From: Leptospira koniambonensis
GTDB lineage: Bacteria; Spirochaetota; Leptospiria; Leptospirales; Leptospiraceae
Reading direction: 5' to 3'
DNA: 64,000 nt
Assembly: GCF_004769555.1 (NCBI RefSeq)
Contig: NZ_RQFY01000004.1
Coordinates: 1,116,001-1,180,000 of the forward strand
Shown here: positions 9,974-20,123 of the stretch, one piece after another
Numbering within the stretch: the first letter of the stretch is position 1
Layout: the number at the start of each line of letters is the position of its first letter
Program-made: the position numbers and the translations under genes
Notes under the pieces: generated by a model
Told to the model about the DNA's origin: nothing
The model's database searches: none
The model's input: the letters and a program-made list of their open reading frames with translations, nothing else

Positions 9974-10993
9974 TCATCCCATAGGATAAGGGATCTTTTT
10001 AGAAACCTCGTCTATTTTTTTCAAAATATCATCGGACAAGATTAGATCAGTAGCTTTTAAACTTTCTTCCAATTGTTCTACAGTATTGGCTCCAATAATT
10101 GTAGAAGCAACATAGTCATGTTGTTTGGACCAAGCAACCGATAGAGTAGTCACACTCATCCCTGCTTCCTTAGCTATTTCTATCAGTTCTTTTGTAGATG
10201 CAAGTGTTCCCTCATTCAGGAAACGATGTGCCATTCTTCTTTGTCTTTCTGTAGGAAGTTTTGAATAACGTGTGAATCTTGCGTTTTCAGGCGGAGTTGG
10301 TCCGTTATACTTTCCGGTCAATACTCCTCCTGCTAAAGGTGAGTAGGGAAGAAGGCTGATCTGTTCTCTTCTACAAATATCAGAAAGAGCGTCTTCGAAT
10401 CTTCTGTTTAAAATGCTGAAATTGTTTTGGATGGATTCGTATCTTGCGAGTTTGTTCGTGCGGGAAACTTCCAAACTTTTCATGGTTCCCCATGCAGTCT
10501 CGTTACTGCTTCCTATATATCTAACTTTACCTTCGTCGATTAATTCGGTCAAAGCTTCTAATGTTTCTTCGAATCCGAAATCGTGATCTGGCCAATGAGT
10601 TTGGTATAAGTCTATATAATCTGTTCCAAGTCTTTTCAAACTTCCTTCGATCGCTACTTTTATGTTTCTGCGATCTAATGCGGTTTTACCTTCTCTTACA
10701 GGAGGAGTGAACCATCCATGTCCAGGGCCGCAGACTTTCGTTGCGATCAGAATGGATTCTCTCTTCTTAGTCTTTAACCAATTACCAAAAATTTTTTCCG
10801 TTTCATGAACATACTCTGCTTCTGGAGGAACAGGATAGATCTCAGCAGTATCATAAAAATCTATTCCCGAATCGAAGGCTTTATTCAAAATCCGATGTGC
10901 TTCTTTCTCGTCACAACTGGAGCCAAAAGTCATGGTCCCCATACAAATTTCGGAGACCACCATCCCTGTTTTTCCAAGCCTTCTTTTTTTCAT
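9974..10993 (-). CDS. Aldo/keto reductase
   Basis: This 339-aa NADPH-dependent oxidoreductase has the AKR (alpha/beta)8 barrel. The catalytic tetrad is visible: Asp and Tyr in FYDTAEIYP, Lys in ATKVCG and His in [10 protein letters not shown]. The C-terminal cofactor region contains [16 protein letters not shown]. It resembles the Tas/YajO-type subgroup, which reduces aldehydes or ketones of broad range; the physiological substrate cannot be read from sequence. It lies 11 bp downstream of the gamma-glutamyltransferase gene on the same strand, so the two are probably co-transcribed. Confidence 0.9.
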   Translation of the reverse strand: MKKRRLGKTGMVVSEICMGTMTFGSSCDEKEAHRILNKAFDSGIDFYDTAEIYPVPPEAEYVHETEKIFGNWLKTKKRESILIATKVCGPGHGWFTPPVREGKTALDRRNIKVAIEGSLKRLGTDYIDLYQTHWPDHDFGFEETLEALTELIDEGKVRYIGSSNETAWGTMKSLEVSRTNKLARYESIQNNFSILNRRFEDALSDICRREQISLLPYSPLAGGVLTGKYNGPTPPENARFTRYSKLPTERQRRMAHRFLNEGTLASTKELIEIAKEAGMSVTTLSVAWSKQHDYVASTIIGANTVEQLEESLKATDLILSDDILKKIDEVSKKIPYPMG

Positions 10994-11004
10994 TCTTACC
11001 TCTT

Positions 11005-12921
11005 TTATTTTCCTTCCGCCCAGGATTCTTTTCTTGGATCGGCTCCGCCATATAAAATTCCTGTTTTAGGATCTTTTAAAGAAATACAAGGAGCCCCAAA
11101 ATCATATTCCCACTTTTCTCTTTCTTTGACTTCGTAACCAAGTGTTTCGAGTGCTTTTCCTTCTTTTTTATAGATATCTTCTTCTAATTCTATTCTTCCC
11201 GGATAATATTTATGAGGGGAGAAGGCGTCGGGCCAGTTCAAGGATCGAAAACGAGGAGCACTCACTGCTTCTTGTGGATCCATTCCAAAAACTACTAAAT
11301 TTAAGAATACTTGGACTACTGCTTGGGTTTGCATATCTCCGCCTGGAGTTCCAAAACTCATCCAAAATTTTCCATCTTTAAATACCATGGACGCGTTAGG
11401 CGTAATCGTTGGCCTTTTCCCCGGAACCAAAGCAGATGGATGGTTTGGATCTAATCGGAATTGGGTCATTCTAATTCCTAAAGTGATATCACCCTCTATA
11501 ATTGGAGACTGAGGAAAATCACTCGGCGTTAAGGAGAGAGAATTTCCTTTAGAGTCAATAATGCTTAGGTAAGTTGTATCTCTTCCTATTTTTCCTGATT
11601 CCGTTCTTTCCCAAAAACTTGGAGTAAGATCAAAGAAAGATTCTTCATTTATAGCGAGAGAATCTTCTTTTTGATAAGCGATCTTTTTTGCGCTAGCTGG
11701 AGATTCGAATAAGAATGGATTTCCTGATGGAGGAGTTTTTCCAAAAGCTTTAGATTGTAGAAGTTTTCTTCTCTCTGCGGCATATTCTTTGCTGAGCAGG
11801 CCCTTCTCCGGAACGGAAACATAAGCTGGATCTCCAAAATATTTTTCACGATCTGCCATTGCTAATTCAATCGCTTGGGTTACAGTGTGAACGTACTCCT
11901 TAGAGTTATGACCCATGGATTTAAGATCTATACCTTCTAAAATTTGTAGAACGATAGGAACGACTGCACCTTGGTTCCAAGTTCGATTGGAGAAGATTGT
12001 ATAAGATCCATAGTTGCCTTGTAAGGGAATTTCCCAGTCGGCGCTGTATCTAACTAGATCCGACTTAGCCATTGTACCATCATGTTCTGAGTGGGCTTTT
12101 GCGATTTTATCTGCGATTGGTCCCTTATAAAAATAATCTCTTAAAGCTTCGAGAGACTCTGCGCGGTTTTTTCCAGAAGAAGAAGCTGCCTTCTCTGCTT
12201 CTGCCAACTCTTTCAATGTTGCGGATAACGCAGGTCTTTTAAATCTTTCTCCGGCTTGAAGTGGTTTCCACCATTTATCTCCCACATAAATTTTTGCGTT
12301 ATAAGGAAGCAAAAATTTAAGACCTAATCTTTTGAAAACTCCTATGTTCAAATTCCTCATTAAAATTCTGTGAACAGGAAAACCTTCTTCAGCAATTTGG
12401 ATTGCTGGTTTACTTACTTCTTCAAAAGATTTTGTTCCATATTTTTTGAGTAATGCAACGATCACATCAGGAGATGCAGGAACCAATTGAGAAGAATATT
12501 TCAACATTGGAATGGATTCATGTCCTCTAGATTTAAAATATTCTATCGTTGCCTTTGCAGGTGCAGTCCCAACGCCAATATAACTATGAACTTTTTTATC
12601 TGTTTGGTCATAATAAAGCAGGGGAGCAACTCCAGGAAAAGATGCTTCTTCTCCTTGGGTCACATTCAGAACTAAAAGTGCTGCCACTCCTGCATCCGCT
12701 GCATTCCCACCCTTCTCCAAAATTTCCAAAGCAGCTTTGGTAGCCAATGGATGACCGCTTGCTACCATCAATTTAGAACCATGGGCGGTGGATCTTTCTG
12801 TATGATACGGATCTTGGAAACTCATAGTCTCTCCAGGTTGGGAAGTTGCATAATAGAGTATTACTAACACTAGAACGATTACTAGAATTCCTGATAAAGA
12901 ATACGTTAGGATTTTTTTCAT
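11005..12921 (-). CDS. ggt: Gamma-glutamyltransferase family Ntn-hydrolase
   Basis: This 638-aa protein has an N-terminal membrane segment (~residues 5-27), so it is exported or inner-membrane anchored. The GGT fold follows: [16 protein letters not shown] near the start, the catalytic Thr of DTTYLS at the autoprocessing site (~residue 450), then [10 protein letters not shown] and [11 protein letters not shown], the oxyanion/Gly-Gly region. The family autocleaves into large and small subunits and hydrolyses or transfers gamma-glutamyl groups such as glutathione. The Ser-Ser pair usual in the PLSSMxP motif appears as [11 protein letters not shown], so activity on glutathione is likely but not certain. 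A GAGGAA Shine-Dalgarno precedes the ATG. Confidence 0.88.
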   Translation of the reverse strand: MKKILTYSLSGILVIVLVLVILYYATSQPGETMSFQDPYHTERSTAHGSKLMVASGHPLATKAALEILEKGGNAADAGVAALLVLNVTQGEEASFPGVAPLLYYDQTDKKVHSYIGVGTAPAKATIEYFKSRGHESIPMLKYSSQLVPASPDVIVALLKKYGTKSFEEVSKPAIQIAEEGFPVHRILMRNLNIGVFKRLGLKFLLPYNAKIYVGDKWWKPLQAGERFKRPALSATLKELAEAEKAASSSGKNRAESLEALRDYFYKGPIADKIAKAHSEHDGTMAKSDLVRYSADWEIPLQGNYGSYTIFSNRTWNQGAVVPIVLQILEGIDLKSMGHNSKEYVHTVTQAIELAMADREKYFGDPAYVSVPEKGLLSKEYAAERRKLLQSKAFGKTPPSGNPFLFESPASAKKIAYQKEDSLAINEESFFDLTPSFWERTESGKIGRDTTYLSIIDSKGNSLSLTPSDFPQSPIIEGDITLGIRMTQFRLDPNHPSALVPGKRPTITPNASMVFKDGKFWMSFGTPGGDMQTQAVVQVFLNLVVFGMDPQEAVSAPRFRSLNWPDAFSPHKYYPGRIELEEDIYKKEGKALETLGYEVKEREKWEYDFGAPCISLKDPKTGILYGGADPRKESWAEGK

Positions 12922-13028
12922 GATTTCCTCTTCACTGTGAGAGGATCTTTCTGTCTTTCGAAGGAACGAGCAAGATTTTTTTCTACTGGAAAGCCTCGAA
13001 AGGAATAAACGGAATTTATAACTTTTGA

Positions 13029-13041
13029 ACTATAGTATAGT
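13029..13041. promoter_or_regulatory. Dyad ACTATA-G-TATAGT between ggt and the MFS gene
   Basis: A perfect 13-bp palindrome with one central base lies in the 178-bp divergent intergenic region. Each strand reads TATAGT, a five-of-six match to the -10 consensus, so it could be back-to-back -10 elements or an operator shared by both genes. No clear -35 was found at correct spacing. Confidence 0.35.
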
Positions 13042-13099
13042 CCAATCATAGATAGGGAATTTGAAAAAATCTCCCGGTCTGAATCATAGGGGCTAAGCT

Positions 13100-14380
13100 T
13101 TGACCAAACGTTTTTCTTTTCATTATGCTTGGATCGTTTTGATCGTTACATTTTTCACTTTGATCGTTGCTGCCGGAGTCAGGTCCATGCCTGGAATTCT
13201 GATCGTTCCCCTCGAAAAAGAGTTCGGTTGGAATAGATCGGCAATCTCCTTTGCGGTCTCTGTAAACCTTTTATTATATGGATTAGTCGGACCATTCGCT
13301 GCAGGACTCATGAATCGTTTTGGTATAAAACGAATTATGGTATTCGCACTCGCGCTATTGATCTCAGGAATCCTGCTAACAACAATTATGCGGACAAACT
13401 GGGAACTAGTAGTTCTTTGGGGAGTCATGGTTGGATTCGGTTCCGGAATGGCTGCTTTGGTCTTAGGGGCCACAGTGGTCAATCGTTGGTTCGTTTCTCA
13501 TAGAGGACTTCTCATGGGAATTTTAACAGCGAGTACTGCTACAGGTCAGATCATCTTTCTTCCATTTTTAGCTTCGCTTACAGAACAAGAAGGATGGAGA
13601 AATGCAGTCTATGCGGTTGCTTCTATATTAGCGATACTTCTTCCTACAGTATTCTTCTTGATGAAAGACTCTCCTAAACAGTCCGGGCTCTTACCTTATG
13701 GGGCGAAAAGTGAAGAAGAAGGTATCCTACCTGTTTCCGGAAATCCATTCATGGAAGCGATATCTGCATTAAGAGTTGGATTGAGATCCAGGAATTTTTG
13801 GCTTCTTGCGGGAAGTTTTTTTGTATGTGGAGCAAGCACTAACGGACTCGTAGGAACTCATTTAGTTCCTGCATGTTCTGATCATGGAATTCCAGAAGTA
13901 AGAGCTGCTGGTCTTTTAGCACTCATGGGAATTTTTGATTTGATCGGAACAGTTGGCTCCGGCTGGCTATCGGATAGAGTGAATAATAAAATTCTGTTAT
14001 TTATGTATTATGGATTGAGAGGTATCTCCTTATTATTATTACCTCAAGCATTTGATCCTGAATCGAATAAACTTTCTATATTTGCAGTATTTTATGGATT
14101 AGATTGGATCGCTACTGTTCCTCCTACAGTTGCTTTGACTGCTAAAATATTCGGAAGAGAAAAAGTAGGATTGATGTTCGGTTGGGTAGTTGCATTCCAT
14201 CAGATCGGAGCAGCTGTTGCTGCATTTGGAGCCGGTTATATCCGAACAGTACAAGGAGAATACGATCTTGCATTTATGTTTGCAGGAGCATTATGTGTGA
14301 TCACAGCACTCGGGATATTTGCAGTATCAACAGAGAAAGAAGAAGGGAAACTTTCAGAAACACCTGAGTTCGCATCATAA
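13100..14380 (+). CDS. Major facilitator superfamily transporter, monocarboxylate/oxalate-antiporter-like
   Basis: This 426-aa polytopic protein has about 12 membrane helices. The start HYAWIVLIVTFFTLIVAAGV and the following LEKEFGWNRSAISFAVSVN are typical of MFS proteins related to monocarboxylate carriers and OxlT/YhjX. A basic loop (MNRFGIKRI) after helix 2 fits the MFS motif A position. It should move a small organic anion across the inner membrane; the substrate is unknown. The TTG start has a weak AGGGG about seven bases upstream. It is transcribed away from ggt, leaving open a peptide- or amino-acid-related role. Confidence 0.85.
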   Translation: MTKRFSFHYAWIVLIVTFFTLIVAAGVRSMPGILIVPLEKEFGWNRSAISFAVSVNLLLYGLVGPFAAGLMNRFGIKRIMVFALALLISGILLTTIMRTNWELVVLWGVMVGFGSGMAALVLGATVVNRWFVSHRGLLMGILTASTATGQIIFLPFLASLTEQEGWRNAVYAVASILAILLPTVFFLMKDSPKQSGLLPYGAKSEEEGILPVSGNPFMEAISALRVGLRSRNFWLLAGSFFVCGASTNGLVGTHLVPACSDHGIPEVRAAGLLALMGIFDLIGTVGSGWLSDRVNNKILLFMYYGLRGISLLLLPQAFDPESNKLSIFAVFYGLDWIATVPPTVALTAKIFGREKVGLMFGWVVAFHQIGAAVAAFGAGYIRTVQGEYDLAFMFAGALCVITALGIFAVSTEKEEGKLSETPEFAS

Positions 14381-14399
14381 TTAAAGAAGTTCTAAGGAC

Positions 14400-15524
14400 T
14401 TATTCTAGGAGTTCTACTTTTCCTGAAATTGGAGTGATAGAGCGGATCTTATCTTTTTTATAATCTAATTCATATAGAGTATAATTATTATAAGGTCTGT
14501 ATTCTTGGTCTTTGGATTGTTTTACGAGTTCAGGATCTCCTAAAAAGTAAACGGATCCATTTTTAACCACAGGGAAACAACCCACAAAAGAAGAATCATA
14601 TCTTTGTTTTGTTTTTAGATCTATAACTACTATGTTTCCCAATTTTCCATCAGCTCTTTCAGTGAAGGACAAAACTTTTCCATCAGGACTAAAACTAATA
14701 TTTACCTGTTCTTTATTTTCTCTTGGCTCTTTGGACTGAGGATTTATTGGAAAAGGATAGAATGGATCAGAGAATTTGACCAATTCTCCAGTTAAAGTAG
14801 GAAGTTTATAAAGTCTGTTTTCCTTTTCTGTTGCAACACGTACTAAAACTAGATCTTCTGCAATTGTATATACATCAGTAATCTGTAATTTTCCACTTTC
14901 TATCCAAGCTAGAGTTTTTAATTCAGAAGTTTCGAGAGAATATTTATGGATCGGAACTCTGAGAGACTCTTCTCCATGTTCAGAGTAACGTACTTCATTA
15001 CCAATCAATACTATATTTTTTTGATCGGGAGAAACATAAGGTTGGTAACCTGGAAGAGATTTTATCTCCTTCTCCTTTTCATAATCGTATAAAACTGTTT
15101 CCCATCGATTTCCATTTTTTCTGGAGAAGATCACAATGGATTTATCTTTTAAAAATCCACTATTCCCAGGAAATGCATCTCTTGTTCCATGGATTGTTTT
15201 CACTTTAGAGTTCGCTAGATTTAATAAATTAAGATCTTTGGAAGTTTTAAAAAGAATATAGTTCTGCTTTCTAAAAACAGGGATCCCTTTCTCTTGGGTT
15301 CCCGTATAAACAAGTCCAGTTTTTCCGTTGATAGAAGAAATAGAGATAAGTCTTAAGATACCTTTGTCTTCTTGAACTGCGTAAACAGGACTCATAAAAG
15401 AAACAGGTGTAGGAGTAACTGAGAAGATCGGATTTTGTAAGATAGTTATGATGAAGATAGATCCGAGGATTCGTAAGAGAGCAAGGTTCAGAAATTTATT
15501 TTTAAGTGTATCCTTCGCTCGCAT
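14400..15524 (-). CDS. Exported beta-propeller (TolB/PD40-like) protein
   Basis: This 374-aa protein has an N-terminal hydrophobic segment (residues ~13-33), so it is probably periplasmic. Repeated beta-strand blocks include ISFSPDGKVLSFTERADGK, a clear PD40/TolB-type blade, along with LIGNEVRYSE and GSVYFLGDPELV blocks. Such propellers usually mediate protein contacts. No catalytic motif is seen. It lies 84 bp after the acylphosphatase gene on the same strand and 19 bp convergent to the MFS gene. Confidence 0.65.
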   Translation of the reverse strand: MRAKDTLKNKFLNLALLRILGSIFIITILQNPIFSVTPTPVSFMSPVYAVQEDKGILRLISISSINGKTGLVYTGTQEKGIPVFRKQNYILFKTSKDLNLLNLANSKVKTIHGTRDAFPGNSGFLKDKSIVIFSRKNGNRWETVLYDYEKEKEIKSLPGYQPYVSPDQKNIVLIGNEVRYSEHGEESLRVPIHKYSLETSELKTLAWIESGKLQITDVYTIAEDLVLVRVATEKENRLYKLPTLTGELVKFSDPFYPFPINPQSKEPRENKEQVNISFSPDGKVLSFTERADGKLGNIVVIDLKTKQRYDSSFVGCFPVVKNGSVYFLGDPELVKQSKDQEYRPYNNYTLYELDYKKDKIRSITPISGKVELLE

Positions 15525-15608
15525 AAAGTCATTCTCCGAAAAAATCCAGGTTTCGTCAGTAAAATTTATCCTATCGGCCCGGATCGATTTCCCAAAGAGG
15601 ATATTAGA

Positions 15609-15896
15609 TTAACGTTTGATCTCGAAAGTCCTAAACGTACCTTTAGCATCTTCCCAGTGGATTGTAGCTTCCGTTACTTTCGCTTTAGAAGGTCCTCTTT
15701 GAACTGCTTTGTATAAATCTTCGATAAAAACTTTGTCTCCTTCTACTACAACTTCTACTTCGCCGGTAGGAAGATTCATAGTGTAACCTTTCAGTCGGCA
15801 TTCTTGTGCTCTTTGTAGCACAAAATATCTAAAACCAACTCCTTGTACGGTTCCTCGGATCCTAATTTTTGCTCTAAATTCGTTTTTTGCGGCCAT
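15609..15896 (-). CDS. acyP: Acylphosphatase
   Basis: This 95-aa enzyme hydrolyses carboxyl-phosphate bonds such as acetyl- or carbamoyl-phosphate. It has the signature GTVQGVGFRYF with the phosphate-binding Arg, and the catalytic Asn within GYTMNLPTGEVEVVVEG. Length is normal for the family. It lies 35 bp downstream of the globin gene in a minus-strand cluster with the RppH-like gene. A link to acyl-phosphate turnover is possible but nothing in the context proves it. Confidence 0.93.
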   Translation of the reverse strand: MAAKNEFRAKIRIRGTVQGVGFRYFVLQRAQECRLKGYTMNLPTGEVEVVVEGDKVFIEDLYKAVQRGPSKAKVTEATIHWEDAKGTFRTFEIKR

Positions 15897-15931
15897 TCAC
15901 GTTGTAACTCCAACAGCTAAATTATACTCCC

Positions 15932-16360
15932 TCATTCTTGAGAAGAAGCCTTATTTACCATCCAGGAGGAGAAATCCTGCAAAAACTGCCAAAGTATCTC
16001 TTTAGATTCTTCGTCTGCTTCCCAATCCTTTATCGCTTTGCGGTAACAGGAAAGCCAAACTCTTCTAGCTTTTTCGTCGATCGGAAATGGAAGATGTCGA
16101 GCTCTCATTTTAGGAGGGCCATATTTTTGAACATAATAGGGCGGACCTCCGAGCACTTGCACCATAAAGTCAGCTGACTTTACTTTGCTCTCTTCTAGAT
16201 CTTCTGGAAACATTCCACGAATTTCACTGACAGCTATTTGATCATAGAAAACAGAAACAAGTTCCCTAATAGAATTTTCTCCAACCTTTGAGAACAATTC
16301 TCTAAGAAGAGGACTGGGAGGAGGAGGTCCTCCAGGTGGAGTATAAAATGTTGCACTCAT
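15932..16360 (-). CDS. Truncated haemoglobin, group 2
   Basis: This 142-aa 2-over-2 globin has FYDQIA near the B helix, [24 protein letters not shown] with the proximal His in RARH, and VWLSC with the group-2 Trp at G8. These features match GlbO-type truncated haemoglobins, which bind O2 or NO and are linked to oxidative or nitrosative stress. A proline-rich N-terminus ([13 protein letters not shown]) is extra. The ATG overlaps the stop of the upstream NUDIX gene (ATGA at 16357-16360), so translation is probably coupled. Confidence 0.9.
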   Translation of the reverse strand: MSATFYTPPGGPPPPSPLLRELFSKVGENSIRELVSVFYDQIAVSEIRGMFPEDLEESKVKSADFMVQVLGGPPYYVQKYGPPKMRARHLPFPIDEKARRVWLSCYRKAIKDWEADEESKEILWQFLQDFSSWMVNKASSQE

Positions 16361-16842
16361 GTAGAAGATCCCTTCTTCATAAAATCCAATATCTTAGGTT
16401 CGAACTCTTGGACTAATTTTTGGTACACATCTTTTTTAAAGGAGACTACGGTCGAAAGGCATTCTTGAAATGGAATGAATCTAACTCTTTCAAACTCTTG
16501 TTCATGAGCCATTAGATCGCAGTCTTCTGCTTTACCATTCCAGTATAGAAGATACCACTTTTGAGTTTGGCCTCTATACTTCTTTAGATTAGAGCTCAAA
16601 CGTAAGGACTCAGGAAAATCATAATTGATCCAACTAGGATATTCATAGATGATCTTAGCATCATTGATGCCTACTTCTTCTAAAAGTTCTCTTTGAGCAG
16701 CAGAGTTAGGATCTTCTCCATCATCTATTCCGCCTTGAGGAAATTGCCAAGAGCCTTTAAAATTCAGTCTTTCTCCTACTAAAACCTCTCCTTTAGAGTT
16801 GAAGACTACCATTCCCACGTTCTTTCTATACGGTTTGTCCAT
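16357..16842 (-). CDS. rppH: NUDIX hydrolase, RNA pyrophosphohydrolase (RppH)-like
   Basis: This 161-aa protein has a complete NUDIX box, [22 protein letters not shown] (about residues 37-58), matching GX5EX7REUXEEXG, and the RppH-typical WQFPQGGID and the [11 protein letters not shown] region. RppH removes pyrophosphate from 5'-triphosphate RNA, starting mRNA decay; related NUDIX enzymes cleave diadenosine polyphosphates. It is the first gene of a minus-strand run and overlaps the globin gene by four bases. Confidence 0.87.
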   Translation of the reverse strand: MDKPYRKNVGMVVFNSKGEVLVGERLNFKGSWQFPQGGIDDGEDPNSAAQRELLEEVGINDAKIIYEYPSWINYDFPESLRLSSNLKKYRGQTQKWYLLYWNGKAEDCDLMAHEQEFERVRFIPFQECLSTVVSFKKDVYQKLVQEFEPKILDFMKKGSST

Positions 16843-16998
16843 CTTAGTAGAGATTTACATCATATATTCGATAGACAAGCCTATAAAAAAATTTGGACCT
16901 AAAGTAATACGCATTTAGTAGAAAAACATGATAAATCAATTGAGGATAGACAAAGAGAGGCCATAAGATTCTTTGGATTAATATTCCGATTCCAATAG

Positions 16999-17448
16999 GT
17001 GGATGTGTTGCTTACGATGTCGGTCAGATATAAAATTCGCAGACCTCAAGTATTTTCAGAGAAGGATTTCGAAATTAGGGAATCTGAGATACCAGGGATC
17101 GGAATGGGGTTATTCTCCAAACAAGACTTAGTCAAAGGTGATACGGTAGGATTTTATACCGGTAGAGTGCTTAACGATAAGTCTGCAAACTCTGCCAAAT
17201 ACTGTGAGTCCAAATATTTACTTTGGATCTGCAAAGATCATTGGATCTACGGAGAAGGCAAAGAGTCAAACTATACTCGTTATATCAATCATAGCTCTAA
17301 GCCGAATGTAAAACTAGTAGTATCTACTCGTTGGAAGACTGCAAGATTCGAAGCAATGCGTAAGATCAAAGCAGGCGAAGAGTTATTCTTCGATTATGGC
17401 GACGAGTATTGGATCCATATAGACATTTCTCCTGTAGAGCAGAACTAA
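16999..17448 (+). CDS. Bacterial SET-domain protein (putative lysine methyltransferase)
   Basis: This ~149-aa protein is almost wholly a SET domain: [25 protein letters not shown] at the start, [10 protein letters not shown] with the NHS knot motif, and [12 protein letters not shown] with the catalytic tyrosine region. SET enzymes methylate protein lysines using S-adenosylmethionine. Bacterial stand-alone SET proteins are uncommon and their targets largely unknown. The start is uncertain: GTG 16999, GTG 17005 and TTG 17008 are in frame near AGGTGG (16997-17002), and ATG 17017 is also possible. A hairpin spans its stop codon. Confidence 0.85.
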   Translation: MDVLLTMSVRYKIRRPQVFSEKDFEIRESEIPGIGMGLFSKQDLVKGDTVGFYTGRVLNDKSANSAKYCESKYLLWICKDHWIYGEGKESNYTRYINHSSKPNVKLVVSTRWKTARFEAMRKIKAGEELFFDYGDEYWIHIDISPVEQN

Positions 17449-17456
17449 GTTCTGCT
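17438..17456 (+). terminator. Hairpin with the SET-gene stop codon as its loop
   Basis: AGCAGAAC (17438-17445) and GTTCTGCT (17449-17456) are exact complements around a three-base loop TAA, which is the stop codon. Only TTTGA follows, a short T-run, so termination may be weak. Confidence 0.5.
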
Positions 17457-17746
17457 TTGACGCGATCAATATCCGTTTAACAACGAATAGCACATTTTTT
17501 TTCTCGTAAGAAACAAAAAGTTTCGCGTATCTAACTCATTAATTTTATCTCTATTTCCTGCAAAGAGTGGATTCCCTTTAAACGATAAAGAATATTGGAA
17601 CTCGGGAGCCGGTTCTGAATTTATTATCCGACATAAAGAACGGCGGAAGAACTCCCTATATAGAGAATAAGGCATTACCTTATTGGACTTGGATCCTTCC
17701 GTTAATCCTGTTTCATTTCGCTTCTAAGGCATCCTTAGCCTTCCAA

Positions 17747-20122
17747 GTGGATACTGGGATCTCCATATCCTATCTTCCTATTCCTGTTGGTATTGTATTA
17801 TGTTTTTGGTGGGGGCCGGCACGCACGTTACCCGCAATGTATGCCAATGCATTGTTCAGTGCAAATCTTTGGGGACTTCACGATGTAGATAAATATCCAA
17901 TCTATTGTCTTTGGGAAGTTTTAGCTGTCGGAATTTCTTGGCTCTTCTTTATCAAATTCAGAAAAGGAAAAGTTTGGTTACCCGATCTAAGAGAAACAGT
18001 TCGTTTTTTACTTTGGGTAGCTTTCCCCGCGGCGATATGTAACGGGATCTTAGTGGCAGAAGGTCTCGTATTATTCGGAGACCTCCCTCAAGACAAGTTA
18101 CTCATATCTTCTTTGCAGGGGATGAGTGCCACACTATTCGATACACTGAGTGTTTCTGCTCCGACCTTATTATGGGCAACTCCTTGGATGGAACTCAAAG
18201 GTTGTGCAAGAACAGAAGGTGCCTGGGAAAATAGAGAAACAAGCTGGGACAGAAACAGGTTCAGAAATCTTAAACCCAGAAGAATCGCAGAGATTATATC
18301 AGTATTTGTACTCTGCGGAGTTTTTGGCGCGATTATTCCTTCCTTAGAATACTGGTTCGTATTTGCGTTATTTGTTCTTTGGGCCGCATTAAGATACGGG
18401 ATCACTATGGCCTTGACTGCAAACATTTGGGTGCAGATAGTCACGTTGGTGTTTCCGGTATTGTTTGGTCGTTCCGAACATTACCAATGGTTTAAGGATG
18501 ATAAAGAACTTATCTTTTTAGTAAACTTAGGAATTTTATGCGTAGTCGCTTTGATCACAGGAAGAGCTACAAGCGATTCCAGAAAAGAATTACAAAAAAG
18601 AAGAAGGATAGAAGGTAAACTTCTACAAAGCAGAGAACAATACCGAAAATTTTTCGAAGAAAATCTTTCAGCGAATTTTATCACAGATCCTTCTGGCAAT
18701 ATTTTGGCTGCCAATTCTTCTTTCCTCAAGATGTTCGGATTTGAAACACAATCAGAAGCCTCTCTCAAAAATTTTGCAGATCTTTTTCCTTCTTATGATG
18801 ATTACTCATTCTTCTTACAAAAAATACAGATCAGTTCCAGATTAGAAACTCACGAAGAATTTTTTCAGGAAAAGAATGGGCTGCCTATCCATACAACTGG
18901 AAATTATTTTGCTACATTTAACAAGTCAGGAAGTATAGATTCAATCCGTGGATATTTGCTGGACGATACTCTTCGTCGTAAGTTAGAAGATCAATTGATA
19001 GAATCTAAAAAATTGGAAACGATCGGAACTTTAGCGGGTGGGATCGCTCACGATTTTAATAATATTCTGCAGATCATCTCTGGATACGCGACCAAAATGC
19101 AATTGGAATCTTCCAAATTTGCTTCTCTTATGGACATGTCTCGTTCTATCAACGCAGCGGCTGCAAGAGGAGCAATCATAGTTCGGAGACTTCTTTCCTT
19201 AGCCAGAAAGGGAGGAGGTGGATTTAAAACAATCTTAGCTGACCAATTGATAAATGAAACAGTAGACCTATTAGTCCCTACATTCTCTGAAAAAATAAAA
19301 TTCATCAAAGAATGTAAAGAAGGACTTCCTACAATCGTAGGAGATTATTCTCAGTTGGAGCAGGTGCTTATAAATCTTTGTCTGAATGCAAGAGATGCAC
19401 TTCCAGATGGGGGAGAGATCTCTATACGTGCATTCGGAGTACAAGGTGCAAATATCAGAGAATCTTTTCCACTTTCTGAACCTGCAGAATATCTTTGTAT
19501 AGAGATCTCAGATAATGGAGAAGGAATGAGTGAGGAGACTAGAAAAAGGATCTTCGAGCCGTTCTTCAGCACAAAGACTAAGACCCAAGGAAGTGGACTT
19601 GGAATGTCTATGGTCTACGGGATCATGCAAAACCATGAAGGAATGGTGCAGGTTAGCTCCCAATTAGGAATGGGCACAAGTATTCGATTATTTTTCCCGG
19701 CAGCAAAAACCAAAACTTCTCGATTGATAGAAAGTTCCGGAAAAGTTTCTCAAACTTCTACCGGTATTATGCTCGTGGTAGAAGAATCTCCATACTTGTC
19801 GGAAATCCTACAAGATCAAATGTTAGCTTTAGGTTTTAGGTTGATCAGCGCAGATAGCACTAAAAAGGCTCACGAAATATTAAATAAATTTAAATCTACA
19901 GCAGTTTTAACAGTGATCGATCTGGATTTTGAAAATCTTTTTTCCTTGGAATTTTTGGAAACAATTAAGAAAGAATGTCCGGATCTGAAAATTTTTGTTT
20001 CCGGAACTGATTTCGGAAATGAAACTAAGGAAAAACTTTTCGCACTTGGAATTAACGATATTCTAGAAAAACCCTATAAGATCAGGGACTTGATCGAATT
20101 CTTTTATACGAAAAGTTTTTAA
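17747..20122 (+). CDS. MASE1-PAS hybrid sensor histidine kinase
   Basis: This protein of at least 791 aa has a MASE1-like membrane sensor (~residues 1-290, about eight helices) and a PAS domain (~300-415, YRKFFEENLSANFITDPSG). A HisKA segment has phospho-accepting His435 in GGIAHDFNNILQ. Then come a HATPase with N box (INLCLNARDAL) and G boxes (EGMSEETRKRIFEPFF, GSGLGMSMV), and a C-terminal receiver-like domain with IDLDF, SGTD and LEKP. GTG 17747 is the first ATG/GTG/TTG, but the same frame upstream encodes WTWILPLILFHFASKASLAF, which looks like the missing first MASE1 helix. The real start may be CTG 17615, with GGGAG six bases before it. Confidence 0.85.
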   Translation: MDTGISISYLPIPVGIVLCFWWGPARTLPAMYANALFSANLWGLHDVDKYPIYCLWEVLAVGISWLFFIKFRKGKVWLPDLRETVRFLLWVAFPAAICNGILVAEGLVLFGDLPQDKLLISSLQGMSATLFDTLSVSAPTLLWATPWMELKGCARTEGAWENRETSWDRNRFRNLKPRRIAEIISVFVLCGVFGAIIPSLEYWFVFALFVLWAALRYGITMALTANIWVQIVTLVFPVLFGRSEHYQWFKDDKELIFLVNLGILCVVALITGRATSDSRKELQKRRRIEGKLLQSREQYRKFFEENLSANFITDPSGNILAANSSFLKMFGFETQSEASLKNFADLFPSYDDYSFFLQKIQISSRLETHEEFFQEKNGLPIHTTGNYFATFNKSGSIDSIRGYLLDDTLRRKLEDQLIESKKLETIGTLAGGIAHDFNNILQIISGYATKMQLESSKFASLMDMSRSINAAAARGAIIVRRLLSLARKGGGGFKTILADQLINETVDLLVPTFSEKIKFIKECKEGLPTIVGDYSQLEQVLINLCLNARDALPDGGEISIRAFGVQGANIRESFPLSEPAEYLCIEISDNGEGMSEETRKRIFEPFFSTKTKTQGSGLGMSMVYGIMQNHEGMVQVSSQLGMGTSIRLFFPAAKTKTSRLIESSGKVSQTSTGIMLVVEESPYLSEILQDQMLALGFRLISADSTKKAHEILNKFKSTAVLTVIDLDFENLFSLEFLETIKKECPDLKIFVSGTDFGNETKEKLFALGINDILEKPYKIRDLIEFFYTKSF

Positions 20123-20123
20123 A

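Noticed and set aside
17466..17675. 69-aa minus-strand ORF before the histidine kinase
   Set aside because: No Shine-Dalgarno or domain, and it overlaps the probable upstream coding part of the kinase.
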